This document shows positions 5,084-5,265 of a stretch of DNA of 5,265 bases, piece by piece. Where the stretch lies: NCBI GenBank assembly GCA_015222555.1, contig JADFVM010000327.1, positions 1 through 5,265 on the forward strand, read 5' to 3'. A program made the position numbers and the translations under genes. The first letter of the stretch is position 1, and each line of letters starts with the position of its first letter. The notes beneath the pieces were generated by a model. That model searched no databases and was not told the DNA's origin. It saw only the letters and a program-made list of their open reading frames with translations. Source of the DNA: Pseudomonadota bacterium (GTDB taxonomy: Bacteria; Desulfobacterota; JADFVX01).

Positions 5084-5112
5084 CTTACAGACAAAATCAA
5101 GAGCTTTGTTAA
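5084..5112 (-). promoter_or_regulatory. possible promoter of the minus-strand cluster
   Basis: Read on the minus strand, TTAACA (5112-5107, 5 of 6 matches to a -35) and TGTAAG (5089-5084, 4 of 6 to a -10) are 17 bases apart. A start near 5077 would give a leader of about 57 bases containing the 5048-5064 hairpin. The spacing is ideal but the -10 is poor. Confidence 0.28.
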
Positions 5113-5153
5113 ATAAAGATAACTTTACTCCATTATTGGCCTTTACAGCGTAG

Positions 5154-5186
5154 TTGACACTATCTGCTTGTGATGATAAATATAAT
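5154..5186 (+). promoter_or_regulatory. consensus -35 and -10 hexamers facing the window end
   Basis: A perfect TTGACA (5154-5159) and a perfect TATAAT (5181-5186) occur on the plus strand but 21 bases apart, well over the usual 16-18. Transcription would begin at or near the GC-rich palindrome starting at 5193 and run out of the window. At 17-base spacing only TAAATA is available as a -10. It may be a weak, activator-dependent or fortuitous promoter. Confidence 0.27.
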
Positions 5187-5192
5187 CAATCA

Positions 5193-5265
5193 CCCCGCCG
5201 CAAGCAGCGGGGTATGAGCGCGGAGACAACCTTCTTAATATATCGCGGCAAGCCGCGGGGAATGC
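5193..5265. repeat. two REP-like GC-rich palindromes in tandem
   Basis: Two related units lie in direct orientation about 48 bases apart. Unit 1 is CCCCGCCGC-AA-GCAGCGGGG (5193-5212), with one C/A mismatch in the stem. Unit 2 is CGCGGC-AA-GCCGCG (5244-5257), a perfect stem followed by GGG. Over 22 aligned bases (from 5196 and 5244) 18 match, sharing the GCAAGC core and a GCGGGG-x-ATG tail. The 31 bases between the two units are unrelated in sequence to either. They stand out as GC-rich in an AT-rich intergenic region and resemble repetitive extragenic palindromes. More copies may follow beyond the edge. The short open frame from ATG 5214 is only the repeat read through. Confidence 0.6.

Noticed and set aside
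5193..5265. CRISPR array
   Set aside because: Only two imperfect palindromic units at 48-base period are visible, the units differ at four of 22 aligned positions, and no cas gene is present.
5214..5265. Open frame from ATG 5214 to the window edge
   Set aside because: It is made of REP-like sequence read through, has no proper ribosome site, and is cut off at 17 codons.

Overview
The window is a bacterial chromosomal segment, probably from a Gram-negative of the Desulfobacterota/Deltaproteobacteria type. That placement is an inference. It rests on moderate base composition judged by eye, strong AGGAG-type ribosome binding sites, a Sec signal peptide on a TraB/GumN protein, and intergenic C-run/G-run and GCAAGC-core palindromes of a kind often met in that group. 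No ribosomal RNA or other firm taxonomic marker is present.

Left part (1-1700). The window opens inside dtd (D-aminoacyl-tRNA deacylase), of which about the last 60 percent is visible. A palindromic, MITE-like repeat follows, then a single-gene unit for a six-TM voltage-gated-type potassium channel ending in a zinc ribbon, then a second, diverged and oppositely oriented copy of the same kind of repeat. The 343-base gap 1358-1700 holds that second repeat and a possible structured RNA 3' region, but no convincing gene.

Middle (1701-4140). Four plus-strand genes follow: an exported TraB/GumN (Tiki-like) protein, a GNAT acetyltransferase 13 bases behind it, a protein with a zinc ribbon at each end of a DUF2007-like domain, and, 5 bases behind that, a membrane-anchored SAM methyltransferase resembling the FAM173 lysine methyltransferases. 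The spacing suggests two two-gene pairs, with a possible weak promoter between them, or one four-gene operon.

Right part (4218-5265). A compact minus-strand cluster converges on the methyltransferase. It runs from a 132-aa protein with a possible PD-(D/E)XK-like acidic core, through a tentative 30-codon basic ORF, to a 74-aa acidic protein. The last two lie in one frame, separated by a TAA that doubles as the start of the second gene's Shine-Dalgarno. A hairpin whose U-tract favours the minus strand closes the cluster. Beyond the cluster's leader lie consensus-like -35 and -10 hexamers facing right and two REP-like GC-rich palindromes that run to the window edge.

Most genes belong to recognisable families. 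No defence island, CRISPR array or complete mobile element is visible. The least explained parts are the small minus-strand cluster, the zinc-ribbon/FAM173-like pair and the inverted repeat pair around the channel gene.
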